9,155 nt of DNA from Campylobacteraceae bacterium (GCA_027081065.1 JALWLW010000126.1:1-9155), one strand, 5' to 3'. Positions 1 through 6,719 are shown, counted from the first letter of the stretch. Translations and numbers: made by a program. The notes: generated by a model not told the origin, from the letters alone.

Positions 1-1055
1 CTTGAATGCACTGAAAAGTAGTTTGCCCCTTTTGTTTTGGAAACATACTCAACCAAGTCATTGTTAAAGTCAACCCCAATACCTATAAACGTCGTATTAA
101 TTCCTTTTTTAGAAGCCTCTTTTGCCATTCCAAAAAGTTTGTCTTTAGAAAGCTCACCACGATTAGGCATGGCATCGGTTAAGAAAATAATTCTGTTTTC
201 ATACTCAGAATTTAAATCAACCTCATCAAAAAGTTTTAACCCCTCTTTATATCCAGCTGACCAATTTGTTCCACCACGCTGTTTGAGTTCTAAAATATGA
301 TTACGAATTGCCAGTTTATCTGTATCTCCTACTCTGTTTAAAGCTTTTGCCTTATACGCATTATGGTCAAAAAGTGCTATGCCCACTCGGTCGTCATCAT
401 TTAAATGTGAAAGCATGGCAACTATAGATTCGTTCGCAATGGTCATTTTTGTTTTGTCTACTTTGTCATTGTTGGTGATTTTTTTTCCCATATTGTCATA
501 ATGATAAGCATTAAACTTTGAACCCATTGAACCTGAAATATCTAAAACAACGACTAAGTTTAATTTCTTACGTTTAAAATCACCCTCTTGTATGCCAGAG
601 TTTAGCCCAACTGACAAAAAGTACTCTTCATCATCTGTATAAGCATTTAAACGTTTTGCAGAAGCATAACTTGGACAAAAAAGTGCTTTACACTCACCAG
701 ATCCTATGCCTGTATCAAAATAGTGATTATAAAATTGACCTTCATAAGTAATGGAATCTAGTTTAGGTAAATAGCCATTTTCAATATTGGCTTTAAAGTT
801 GTTGGTATCTTTAGCCCCACCAACAGAAAGCCCAATACTTTTACGTTTTACCATGGGTGCAGGTGCAGACATAGCCATCGGTACTCTATTAGCCATTTTA
901 ATGTTACCTTGTATTGGCATACGCCTGGAGGTATCTAACATAGTAGAAGTAGCATTGTACTCCCAATCATCAATTTGATTGGCAGCACTTTTATCTGTCA
1001 TCGCAGAAAGAAAAGTAAAGTGTAAAATTACTAAAAGAGATAAAAGTTGTTTCAT
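1..1055 (-). CDS. Exported von Willebrand factor A (VWA) domain protein, 3' end outside window
   Basis: Partial gene: translation from the ATG at 1055 stays open for 351 codons to the window edge, so the C-terminus is not seen. Residues 1-18 (MKQLLSLLVILHFTFLSA) are a Sec-type signal peptide. Residues about 75-130 form a conserved lead-in (IENGYLPKLDSITYEG, then HYFDTG) of the kind found before the VWA fold in bacterial 'Ca-activated chloride channel homolog'-type proteins. The VWA domain starts near residue 165 with a complete metal-binding MIDAS site: D172-x-S174-x-S176 (LDISGSMGS), T263 (GGTNWSAG) and D294 (FLTDAMPNRG). Two cysteines (C122, C127) could form a disulfide. An AAGGA ribosome-binding site lies about 9 nt before the ATG, and a TATAAT box sits at 1100-1105, so it is probably transcribed on its own just after the NYN gene. 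It likely binds a divalent metal and a protein ligand in the periplasm or at the surface; the ligand is unknown. The VWA assignment is firm, the role is not. Confidence 0.9.
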   Translation of the reverse strand, partial: MKQLLSLLVILHFTFLSAMTDKSAANQIDDWEYNATSTMLDTSRRMPIQGNIKMANRVPMAMSAPAPMVKRKSIGLSVGGAKDTNNFKANIENGYLPKLDSITYEGQFYNHYFDTGIGSGECKALFCPSYASAKRLNAYTDDEEYFLSVGLNSGIQEGDFKRKKLNLVVVLDISGSMGSKFNAYHYDNMGKKITNNDKVDKTKMTIANESIVAMLSHLNDDDRVGIALFDHNAYKAKALNRVGDTDKLAIRNHILELKQRGGTNWSAGYKEGLKLFDEVDLNSEYENRIIFLTDAMPNRGELSKDKLFGMAKEASKKGINTTFIGIGVDFNNDLVEYVSKTKGANYFSVHS

Positions 1056-1099
1056 AGGCGAATCCTTAATATAAATTAAATATAAAACTTATTTCACCA

Positions 1100-1105
1100 A
1101 TTATA
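1100..1105 (-). promoter_or_regulatory. -10 box for the VWA gene
   Basis: TATAAT read on the minus strand, within GTTATAATT, between the stop of the NYN gene (1111) and the VWA start (1055). It predicts a transcript start near 1093 and a leader of about 38 nt carrying AAGGA. No -35 is evident, which is usual for sigma-70 promoters in Campylobacterota. Confidence 0.55.
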
Positions 1106-1110
1106 ACATT

Positions 1111-1863
1111 TTATGCTGTATAGTTTTTACACCTAACAGACATTTGTTTACTTTCTTTATCTAAATAGAGGTCATACAGATCCATAACCTTTAATAAAGT
1201 ACTCAATTTCTTATAGCCATAGTTAATAGGAGAAAATGAAGACTTGTTATTAATGTACGCCCCCATATCAGCTAGATTCGACCAACCAAACTCATCCATT
1301 GTTTGGTTTTGTGCATTGGCAAGTAATTTTCTTAGCCATTTATCTTCTTGTAACTCTTTTGTCGTTTTACGTACCTCTTTAATGGTCTTAACCGTATTTT
1401 TTTCCACAATCATATCTTCAGTAGCCATAAGCTTTTCAGTAAAAATAAACTGTGAACAAGCAGCCATAAAAGGCGCAGGTGTTTTCTTTTCTCCAAAACC
1501 AAACACTTTAATACCCTCTTGTTGCACACGCATCACCACAGGTGTAAAGTCCGAGTCCGAAGTAGCAAATGCAAAAGCATCTATGTTTTTAGTATGCAGT
1601 AAATCAATAGCATCAATGGTCATCAGTATGTCCGTAGCATTCTTACTTTTAGAGTAGTCAAACTGCTGTATGGGCTTAATAGCAAACTCCAAAAGCTTCT
1701 CTTCCCAATTTTTGAGGTTACTCTTTGTCCAGTTTCCATAGGCTTGACGAATGTTAACTACGCCATAGTTAGAAAGCTCAGAAATAATTCCCTCTATGGC
1801 TCTATGTGAGATGTTATCACAATCTATAAACAGGGCTATGTGGTCTTTGTCTTTGTTTCTCAT
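1111..1863 (-). CDS. NYN-domain (LabA/DUF88-like) ribonuclease with C-terminal LOTUS/OST-HTH domain
   Basis: A 250-residue protein in two parts. Residues about 8-145 are a NYN (PIN-like) nuclease fold, with the expected acidic metal-binding residues in D14/D16 (FIDCDN), D78 (NATDIL) and D103/D105 (TSDSDF). After a charged linker (about 150-175), residues about 178-248 resemble the OST-HTH/LOTUS RNA-binding domain that often follows NYN in bacteria (GWSNLADMGAYI, then the YGYKKLSTLL helix). NYN proteins are metal-dependent RNases, so a cytoplasmic RNA-processing or decay role is likely; the substrate is unknown. The ATG at 1863 is preferred because it lies 1 nt after the rsmD stop (TAATATG), and the protein then starts MRNKDKDHIALFIDCDN. 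An in-frame ATG at 1887 would add eight residues and overlap rsmD, without a ribosome site. Even 1863 has only a weak AAAGAG about 10 nt upstream, suggesting translational coupling to rsmD. Confidence 0.85.
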   Translation of the reverse strand: MRNKDKDHIALFIDCDNISHRAIEGIISELSNYGVVNIRQAYGNWTKSNLKNWEEKLLEFAIKPIQQFDYSKSKNATDILMTIDAIDLLHTKNIDAFAFATSDSDFTPVVMRVQQEGIKVFGFGEKKTPAPFMAACSQFIFTEKLMATEDMIVEKNTVKTIKEVRKTTKELQEDKWLRKLLANAQNQTMDEFGWSNLADMGAYINNKSSFSPINYGYKKLSTLLKVMDLYDLYLDKESKQMSVRCKNYTA

Positions 1864-1864
1864 A

Positions 1865-2467
1865 TTAGACACGCTCTTTAGGTGCATAATAGGTCATAGT
1901 AGAACGCCCAAACTTCTTACGTTTAACCTGTTCAAGTTCACCTATCTCTTTTGGCATTTCAAGTTGACTCATGTGTTCAACCACAGCCATCATACATTTT
2001 GAAGCGTCTATTTTTTTAATGAGTTCTAAGGTTTTGTCATAAACATCATCCATTCCGTCACGCGTGGCAAAGGGAGGGTCAAAGTAAAAGTAAGTTTTTT
2101 CATCTCTTTTTTCAACCATAGAAAGAAGTGTATCAAAGTTTTCAAAGCTGTCTCCAAACATATGTTGACATCTAGTAGGGTCAAGTCTTCGGATATTGTC
2201 TTGTAATACTTTGTAGGCTATTTTATTGTACTCTATAAAATAGCATTGAGCAGCTCCACGACTTAAAGCTTCAAGTCCAATAGAACCTGAGCCTGAAAAA
2301 ACTTCTACAAAGTTTTTATCTATAATTTCAAATTGAAGGGTATTAAAAAGAGACTCTTTTAAAATCCCTTTTGAAGAACGTGTGGTAAAGATGTTTGGAA
2401 TTTCGATAACTTTTCCTTTAAACTCTCCACCTATAATTTTTGTTGTAAAATTTTGATTTTTTGACAT
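1865..2467 (-). CDS. rsmD: 16S rRNA (guanine-966-N2)-methyltransferase RsmD
   Basis: A 200-residue class I SAM methyltransferase of the usual RsmD length. It shows the N-terminal IIGGEFKG and the R30...KESLFNTL segment typical of the family, SAM motif I at residues 55-63 (EVFSGSGSIG), acidic E79 at the end of strand 2, and the catalytic DPPF at 130-133 used by N2-guanine and N6-adenine methyltransferases. RsmD methylates G966 of 16S rRNA in the small-subunit P-site region during ribosome assembly. The ATG at 2467 is preceded by a weak AAGAAAG, and a TATAAT box lies at 2497-2502. The gene ends 1 nt before the NYN-LOTUS nuclease gene, so the two are probably one transcript and translationally coupled. 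Confidence 0.93.
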   Translation of the reverse strand: MSKNQNFTTKIIGGEFKGKVIEIPNIFTTRSSKGILKESLFNTLQFEIIDKNFVEVFSGSGSIGLEALSRGAAQCYFIEYNKIAYKVLQDNIRRLDPTRCQHMFGDSFENFDTLLSMVEKRDEKTYFYFDPPFATRDGMDDVYDKTLELIKKIDASKCMMAVVEHMSQLEMPKEIGELEQVKRKKFGRSTMTYYAPKERV

Positions 2468-2496
2468 ATGATGCTTTCTTGATTTAATAATAGAAT

Positions 2497-2502
2497 ATTA
2501 TA
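2497..2502 (-). promoter_or_regulatory. -10 box for the rsmD-NYN operon
   Basis: TATAAT on the minus strand in the T-rich context TTTTGTTATAAT, predicting a start near 2490 and a leader of about 23 nt before the rsmD ATG. A second TATAAT can be read at 2529-2534, next to the rhodanese stop codon, but it lies in a 12-bp AT palindrome and is less convincing. Confidence 0.5.
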
Positions 2503-2539
2503 ACAAAACTTTACTAACTATTTTTAAAATTATATAATT

Positions 2540-2953
2540 CTAAAAAACCTCTGGTGCAGGAATTGTTGTTTTCCCTAAATCAATCCAACCTTTATTAATT
2601 CCATCTCTTAATTCATAAATTTTATCAAAACCCATACGACTAAGCATTTTTCCTAGCTTATGAGAACGTCTACCACTTGCACAATAAATAATCAATGGTG
2701 ACTCTTCACTTTCCAATAGATGACCAACTTTAAAAAACCATTTAGCCAAATGAGGTTCTCCAAAAACATCAAAAAAAGTTATTTTATGTGCCCCTAAAAT
2801 CACACCTGTTCTCTCCCACTCTTCAGCTGTACGAATGTCAACAACAGGAATTTCTTTTTTTGTTAACTCTTCAAAAGTTTTTAAATTAATTGTTTGTAAA
2901 TCAGCCAAAAGAGTTGTTTTAAGCATAAGTAAAATTAATATTATTTTTTTCAT
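2540..2953 (-). CDS. Exported single-domain rhodanese
   Basis: A 137-residue protein. Residues 1-17 (MKKIILILLMLKTTLLA) are a signal peptide, so the mature protein of about 120 residues is probably periplasmic. The rest is one rhodanese homology domain: the N-terminal VVDIRTAEEWERTG motif at about 37-50, and the active-site loop CASGRRS with catalytic C91 at the end of the LIIYC strand, followed by the DGINKGW segment typical of single-domain rhodaneses. These enzymes carry sulfur on the active-site cysteine as a persulfide; the donor and acceptor here are unknown. A good AAGGAT ribosome site lies about 8 nt before the ATG. It stands alone: 106 nt of AT-rich DNA separate it from the kinase gene upstream, and 72 nt with a promoter separate it from rsmD downstream. 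A sulfur-oxidising or sulfur-reducing lifestyle would fit but is not shown. Confidence 0.9.
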   Translation of the reverse strand: MKKIILILLMLKTTLLADLQTINLKTFEELTKKEIPVVDIRTAEEWERTGVILGAHKITFFDVFGEPHLAKWFFKVGHLLESEESPLIIYCASGRRSHKLGKMLSRMGFDKIYELRDGINKGWIDLGKTTIPAPEVF

Positions 2954-3012
2954 TTTTATAATCCTTGTATAATAATCTTGGAATTACATTTATTTAAAAT
3001 AATTTTTAACTT

Positions 3013-3047
3013 AAAAATAAATTTATTTTTCAATAAATTTATTTTTT
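3013..3047. repeat. Tandem AT-only palindromes between the kinase and rhodanese genes
   Basis: The 12-bp palindrome AATAAATTTATT occurs twice with a 16-bp period (first copy from 3016, second from 3032). The first copy extends to an 18-bp perfect palindrome at 3013-3030. Both copies are followed by a T-run, giving a 15-bp direct repeat. It could be a weak AT-only terminator for the kinase gene or a paired operator for the rhodanese gene; in such AT-rich DNA chance is also possible. Confidence 0.35.
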
Positions 3048-3059
3048 ATAAAAAAATAC

Positions 3060-4289
3060 TCATTTATTTATAAAACAAATCGAAAAACAGTGCATACTAT
3101 CTTCAAATTTATAGAAAAATTTATAGTTATGTCGGCTAACAATACCATCTACAATATAAAGTCCTAACCCCATACCTTCTAAACTATGCTGGGTTAAATC
3201 TCGCTCATAAGCATTTAAATATTTAGAAATTTCTTCTTTAAATGGTCTACCAAAGTTTTTAATACTTAAACAATTCTCTTCAAAGGAAATATAAATAGGT
3301 TTTGCATCTTTATATTTAAAAGCATTATCCAAAAGATTTTTAATAACATAAGAAAAAAGTTTAAAGTCTACTTTCACACGTTGGGCAGCTATATTAATGG
3401 AAAGTTCATCCCTTTTAATATCGAGCATATCAATAGCATGATCCACAATGTCAATTACTGCATAAGTTTTTAAGTCCAAAGCTAAATGCTTCTCGGTCAA
3501 AGACTCTACTCTTGCAAAATCATCTAAATGCCCTTGCATTTGGTCAAAAAGATTTTCTAATAAGAGTTTATCTTTTTCTTCACCTTTTATAAAGTGCATA
3601 AGCATTTTACCTTTTGAGATAGGTGTTTTGAGTTCATGCATCACATTACGTAAAAACAAGGCTCTACTGTTTTCTAAAGCTTGGGTACGTTTTACACTGG
3701 CATCAAAAGCATTGGCAACTTGTGCTACCTCATCGTGTCCGTTTACTTTAATATTAATATTTTTTTCACCATTAGCAAAACGTTGAATTTGTACATAAAG
3801 TTCTTGCAAAGGAGTAATCGAAGAAGAGATGTATCTAAAAAGAAAAAGAAGTGCAATAAATAAAAACAGTGCAATAATACTAATGTAAAGTTTATAAGGT
3901 GTCAGACGCTCATCACTACGATAATAGAACATCGTGTCCATTTTATAAGCATAATAACAATGTCCTTCATAAACGTAAATGGCAATATCACCTGATTGTA
4001 ATGTTTTACGTAACAATTCATCTTCAATAAGAGGTTTACCTTTTCTCTCTACCTCTTGCATCTTAGCTCCTCCTACAGGCGTAAGCTTATGTTTGAGTCG
4101 ATAAAGTTCAAAATCTTTTTTACTTGGATGTTGCATAAAAAGTAAATCATAAAGCATAACAGCACGATAGACTTCATTTTTTTTATCTAAATAAACAGAA
4201 AGATTAATGGCTAAAAAGGTAGAAATAACCAATAATACTCCAGCAATAGCACCAACAATACGTGTTGAAGAGATTATAGAGAAGGTCAA
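3060..4289 (-). CDS. ArsS-like sensor histidine kinase, original start codon apparently lost
   Basis: A 409-codon frame for a membrane sensor kinase. First membrane segment about 10-33; periplasmic sensor about 34-131; second membrane segment about 132-152; HAMP linker about 153-205; dimerisation/phosphoacceptor box FLRNVMHELKTPISKGK with H218; ATPase N-box at 316-322 (VIKNLLDNAFKYK) and glycine box GMGLGL at 372-377. This order, length and the MHELKTPI-KGK sequence match the ArsS family of Helicobacter and relatives, which senses envelope or acid stress there; the signal here is unknown. The frame opens at a TTG (4289) with a TAG nine bases upstream and no ribosome site. The next in-frame ATG is codon 45, beyond the first membrane segment. 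ArsS proteins normally start just before the equivalent of FSII, so the native start appears to have been removed by the same deletion that cuts the response regulator. The kinase itself shows no other damage. Confidence 0.88.
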   Translation of the reverse strand: MTFSIISSTRIVGAIAGVLLVISTFLAINLSVYLDKKNEVYRAVMLYDLLFMQHPSKKDFELYRLKHKLTPVGGAKMQEVERKGKPLIEDELLRKTLQSGDIAIYVYEGHCYYAYKMDTMFYYRSDERLTPYKLYISIIALFLFIALLFLFRYISSSITPLQELYVQIQRFANGEKNINIKVNGHDEVAQVANAFDASVKRTQALENSRALFLRNVMHELKTPISKGKMLMHFIKGEEKDKLLLENLFDQMQGHLDDFARVESLTEKHLALDLKTYAVIDIVDHAIDMLDIKRDELSINIAAQRVKVDFKLFSYVIKNLLDNAFKYKDAKPIYISFEENCLSIKNFGRPFKEEISKYLNAYERDLTQHSLEGMGLGLYIVDGIVSRHNYKFFYKFEDSMHCFSICFINK

Positions 4290-4413
4290 ATTTTTCTAAC
4301 TGTGAAGGACGTGTCACATGCGAAACTTCTAATTTTTGTTCCATTAAAAAACGCTCTAAAAGCTCTGCCATCTGTTCATCATCTTCTATTAAAAGTATTT
4401 TTTTATTTCTCAT
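4282..4413 (-). pseudogene. Truncated OmpR-type response regulator (receiver N-terminus only)
   Basis: From the ATG at 4413, with a good AGAGGAT ribosome site, the frame encodes a normal receiver start: ILLIEDDEQMAELLERFL, with the acidic pair D11/D12, continuing to EKFDL at residue 44. In relatives such as Helicobacter ArsR this is followed at once by the strand carrying the phosphorylated aspartate (LLLDLTLP), then the rest of the receiver and a winged-helix DNA-binding domain, about 225 residues in all. Here the sequence instead passes directly into the kinase N-terminal coding sequence in another frame. Translation would add about 25 unrelated residues and stop at 4204. The phospho-acceptor aspartate, dimer face and output domain are all absent, so no functional regulator can be made. 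About 0.5 kb is inferred to be missing. An in-frame ATG at 4458 is less likely as the start because it has no ribosome site. Confidence 0.85.
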
Positions 4414-4429
4414 ATTTAATCCTCTGAGT

Positions 4430-4440
4430 ATAATACTATA
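4430..4440 (-). promoter_or_regulatory. -10 region for the two-component locus
   Basis: Minus-strand ACTATAGTATTATAC offers two overlapping hexamers, TATAGT (4435-4440) and TATTAT (4430-4435), 17-27 bases before the response-regulator ATG. TATAGT leaves more room for the AGAGGAT ribosome site. The 80-bp gap is shared with the divergent transglycosylase gene. Confidence 0.4.
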
Positions 4441-4493
4441 GTTAAACAACAAAAACAATTGATAAACAGTAGCAGATTATGATATTATTAAAT

Positions 4494-5492
4494 ATGAAAA
4501 TACTTAAACTTCTTACGCTAACACTTATTATAACATTCAACCTCAATGCCACAGAGCCAAAAGAGCCATTACCTCCTGTACCTTATGACTTTTTAGCCAA
4601 AAAAGAGGTTAAAAAGTTCATCAACATGATGGTCAAAAAACATCATTTCAAACGAGCCTACATGGAAGAGGTCATTGGTAATGCAATGCTAGACCAAGAG
4701 ACCCTTGACCGATATGTTGGTAAATACAAACCAGGAAGCACCAACGGAACGTGGGAACGCTACAAAGACCACGTTTTAGATGACAACACCTTAGCCCTAG
4801 CCAAAGAGTTTAAAAAGAACTACTACGCTACGCTAAAACGTGCAGAAGATGAGTACAATATTGACATGGACTACATTGTAGGATTTATGGGAGTAGAGAG
4901 TAAATATGGAACACATACAGGAGACTTTAGAGTACTTGACTCCTTAGCCACCTTGGGCTTTCACAAAAACCGTATGCACAAATGGTTCAAGGCTGAATTT
5001 AAAAACCTCTTTTTACTCATGCGAGAACAAAACCGAGACATCTACACCCAATATGGCTCATTTGCAGGGGCAATGGGAGCTGTGCAACAGATGCCCTCTA
5101 TCCAAAGACGTTTTGGGGTTGACTACAATGGCGACGGCGTAAAAGATCCATGGGATTTAGAAGACTCCATCGGAATTATTGCTAAGTTTATGCACAAAAA
5201 AGGTTGGAAAAGAGGAGCTGTGGTGGCTGTGCCTACCAATTTTTCTGGCACACGTTTTAAAAAGCTTAAAACTTCTCATAAGAAAAAATACTCTGTTTCT
5301 TACTTACGTAAAAAAGGTATTAAACCAACAGAGCCTTTTAATGAGTCAAAAGCCTATCTACTTAAAACGAGAAACAAAACGCATGATGATATTTGGATGG
5401 GTGGTAGTAACTTTAGAGTATTAACCAAATATAATAACTCTACTTCTTATGGGATGGCGATTCATCTTATTGCACAACATGTAAAAGATTAG
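4494..5492 (+). CDS. mltB: MltB-type (GH103) lytic murein transglycosylase
   Basis: A 332-residue exported enzyme that cleaves the MurNAc-GlcNAc bond of peptidoglycan with formation of an anhydro sugar. Residues 1-19 (MKILKLLTLTLIITFNLNA) are a signal peptide without a lipobox cysteine, so unlike E. coli MltB it is probably soluble in the periplasm. The catalytic glutamate is in IVGFMGVESKYG (E135). The following GSFAGAMGAVQQMPS is the family's second conserved block. VDYNGDGVKDPWDL matches the position of the EF-hand-like calcium loop known in E. coli Slt35. The ATG at 4494 is chosen because it gives a compact signal peptide with lysines at its front; an in-frame ATG at 4479 adds five residues. 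Neither has a Shine-Dalgarno sequence, so initiation is atypical. A TATGAT at 4478-4483 could be a -10, which would make the leader very short. The stop codon abuts the next gene's ATG. Confidence 0.92.
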   Translation: MKILKLLTLTLIITFNLNATEPKEPLPPVPYDFLAKKEVKKFINMMVKKHHFKRAYMEEVIGNAMLDQETLDRYVGKYKPGSTNGTWERYKDHVLDDNTLALAKEFKKNYYATLKRAEDEYNIDMDYIVGFMGVESKYGTHTGDFRVLDSLATLGFHKNRMHKWFKAEFKNLFLLMREQNRDIYTQYGSFAGAMGAVQQMPSIQRRFGVDYNGDGVKDPWDLEDSIGIIAKFMHKKGWKRGAVVAVPTNFSGTRFKKLKTSHKKKYSVSYLRKKGIKPTEPFNESKAYLLKTRNKTHDDIWMGGSNFRVLTKYNNSTSYGMAIHLIAQHVKD

Positions 5493-6380
5493 ATGAAACA
5501 GTTTAGAAAAGAGAGTTTATTAGAGATAACGACTTGGATAGAAGAAGAACTTAAAACAAAAAATTTACTAAGTTTTATTGTTCCTCATCCAGATTTAGAC
5601 AACAACAGAAATTTTAAAACGTGGATAGACCTAGCAGAACTTCACTTTTCCAAACTACTTATGCCTAAACAGATAGATAAAAACTTCATCCAACTCACTT
5701 TTCAAAAGCTCAATCAAGCGAACTCTTTTCATACTGTTAATATAGAAAAGAAAGAAGAAAAGTATGGAACAGACTCCATATTTTTCAATATTAACAAAAA
5801 TGAAGTACCTACTTTTTTACATGCTTACAAAAAAGCTTTAGAAGCTGTTAAAATAGAAAAACGAAAACATGTTTTAAACCTTGGTATTAACAAAGGGGAT
5901 GAGTTTGAATTAATCCAAGAACTTATCAATAAAACTACTTTTGAGAATATTATGTTTACAGGTATTGACCATTCAGCCTCTGCCCTAAGCTATGCAAAAA
6001 AACGTTTTCCAAAAGAAAACGTAAGCTTTTATCAACAAGACATCAATGCAATAAAAGAGCTAAATTTAAAAAAATCTGACCTCATCATAAGCATTGGAAC
6101 ACTACAAAGCCCAAGCATTAACTACAAACCTTTTTTGATGTCTTTGGTACAAGAACATCTAACAACTGATGGTGCATTTATTTTAGGTTTTCCAAACTCA
6201 CGCTGGATAGATGGAGAGCTTATCTATGGAGCAAAAGCCCCTAACTACCCTTACTCTGAAATGTCTTTACTTTTTAACGATGTCATTTTTGCTAAGAAGT
6301 ATTTACAACAAAAAAAGTTTAGGGTGACCATTACAGGAAGAGAATATATCTTTTTGACAGCGACTAAAATAGCTCTTTAG
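5493..6380 (+). CDS. Class I SAM-dependent methyltransferase, substrate unknown
   Basis: A 295-residue protein with no signal peptide or membrane segment, so cytoplasmic. Residues about 1-105 are a helical, lysine-rich N-terminal extension that I cannot assign. Residues about 115-290 form a Rossmann methyltransferase domain: motif I at 127-136 (VLNLGINKGDE, a variant of the usual glycine-rich loop), acidic D159 ending strand 2 (TGIDHS), a QQDIN acid (D183) for adenine contact, LIISIGTLQS as motif IV, and a late GAFILGFPNSRW strand. The absence of an NPPY or DPPY motif argues against a base N-methyltransferase. Its ATG directly follows the transglycosylase TAG (TAGATG) with no ribosome site of its own, so it depends on translational coupling. 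Co-expression with a cell-wall enzyme hints at an envelope precursor or quinone/lipid substrate, but nothing in the sequence proves it. Confidence 0.82.
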   Translation: MKQFRKESLLEITTWIEEELKTKNLLSFIVPHPDLDNNRNFKTWIDLAELHFSKLLMPKQIDKNFIQLTFQKLNQANSFHTVNIEKKEEKYGTDSIFFNINKNEVPTFLHAYKKALEAVKIEKRKHVLNLGINKGDEFELIQELINKTTFENIMFTGIDHSASALSYAKKRFPKENVSFYQQDINAIKELNLKKSDLIISIGTLQSPSINYKPFLMSLVQEHLTTDGAFILGFPNSRWIDGELIYGAKAPNYPYSEMSLLFNDVIFAKKYLQQKKFRVTITGREYIFLTATKIAL

Positions 6381-6402
6381 TTTCCTTTAAATTATATTTA
6401 AC

Positions 6403-6408
6403 TATAAT
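6403..6408 (+). promoter_or_regulatory. -10 box for the lipoprotein gene
   Basis: TATAAT within AACTATAATATAAAC, 25 bases before the ATG at 6433. The predicted leader carries AAAGGA at 6421-6426. The box lies just after the stop of the methyltransferase gene (6380), and no terminator hairpin is visible between them. Confidence 0.55.
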
Positions 6409-6432
6409 ATAAACTAATAAAAAGGATAACTT

Positions 6433-6717
6433 ATGACAACAACCCAATTAACACTACTCTCTACTCTTTTACTAAGTCTCTCGTTTGCATCCTGTAACTC
6501 AACAAAATCAAAAAATTTAAATTCTGATGCACATCAACAAGCAACCAATACTACACCTAAATTTCCATCAGTAAAACGTCCCGATAAAAATGTTAGCTGT
6601 CGTAATTGTTATGCAACCTTTAAACTCTCTATGGCAACACAAAAACAAGGTCAAGGTCACAGCTATATAGCTTGTCCTATTTGTCATAAAGATTATTTAA
6701 AAAAAGCTAATAAATAG
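6433..6717 (+). CDS. Small lipoprotein with a C-terminal four-cysteine zinc ribbon
   Basis: A 94-residue protein that I do not recognise as a named family. Residues 1-20 are a signal peptide ending in SFAS before C21, a plausible though not ideal lipobox, so the mature protein is probably a lipoprotein. Residues about 22-52 are a polar, low-complexity linker rich in Asn, Thr, Lys and Gln. The C-terminus holds two CxxC pairs, C56/C59 (SCRNC) and C81/C84 (ACPIC), 21 residues apart with aromatic and basic residues between them, the layout of a zinc ribbon. A strong AAAGGA ribosome site and its own TATAAT support a real, separately expressed gene. Its stop is only 2 nt from the stop of the convergent gene at 6720. 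If the signal peptide is not used, it could instead be a membrane-anchored cytoplasmic zinc ribbon. Confidence 0.75.
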   Translation: MTTTQLTLLSTLLLSLSFASCNSTKSKNLNSDAHQQATNTTPKFPSVKRPDKNVSCRNCYATFKLSMATQKQGQGHSYIACPICHKDYLKKANK

Positions 6718-6719
6718 AG

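Noticed and set aside
1244..1657. Plus-strand 137-codon frame opposite the NYN gene
   Set aside because: It lies wholly antisense to a gene with clear NYN catalytic motifs, has no ribosome site and its translation resembles no family. The same applies to the other plus-strand frames at 37-300, 787-978, 1796-2002, 3681-3863, 7695-7910 and 8105-8299, and to the out-of-frame one at 5179-5424 inside the transglycosylase.
2963..2974. TATTAT at 2969-2974 as the rhodanese -10 box
   Set aside because: It would place the transcript start inside the AAGGAT ribosome site, which is unlikely; the real promoter is probably further upstream in the AT-rich gap and cannot be singled out.
4204..4458. An 84-residue protein with a cysteine- and aromatic-rich tail as a novel small gene
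   Set aside because: Its first part is an obvious response-regulator N-terminus and its tail is the kinase N-terminal coding sequence read in the wrong frame, so it is better explained as a deletion product.
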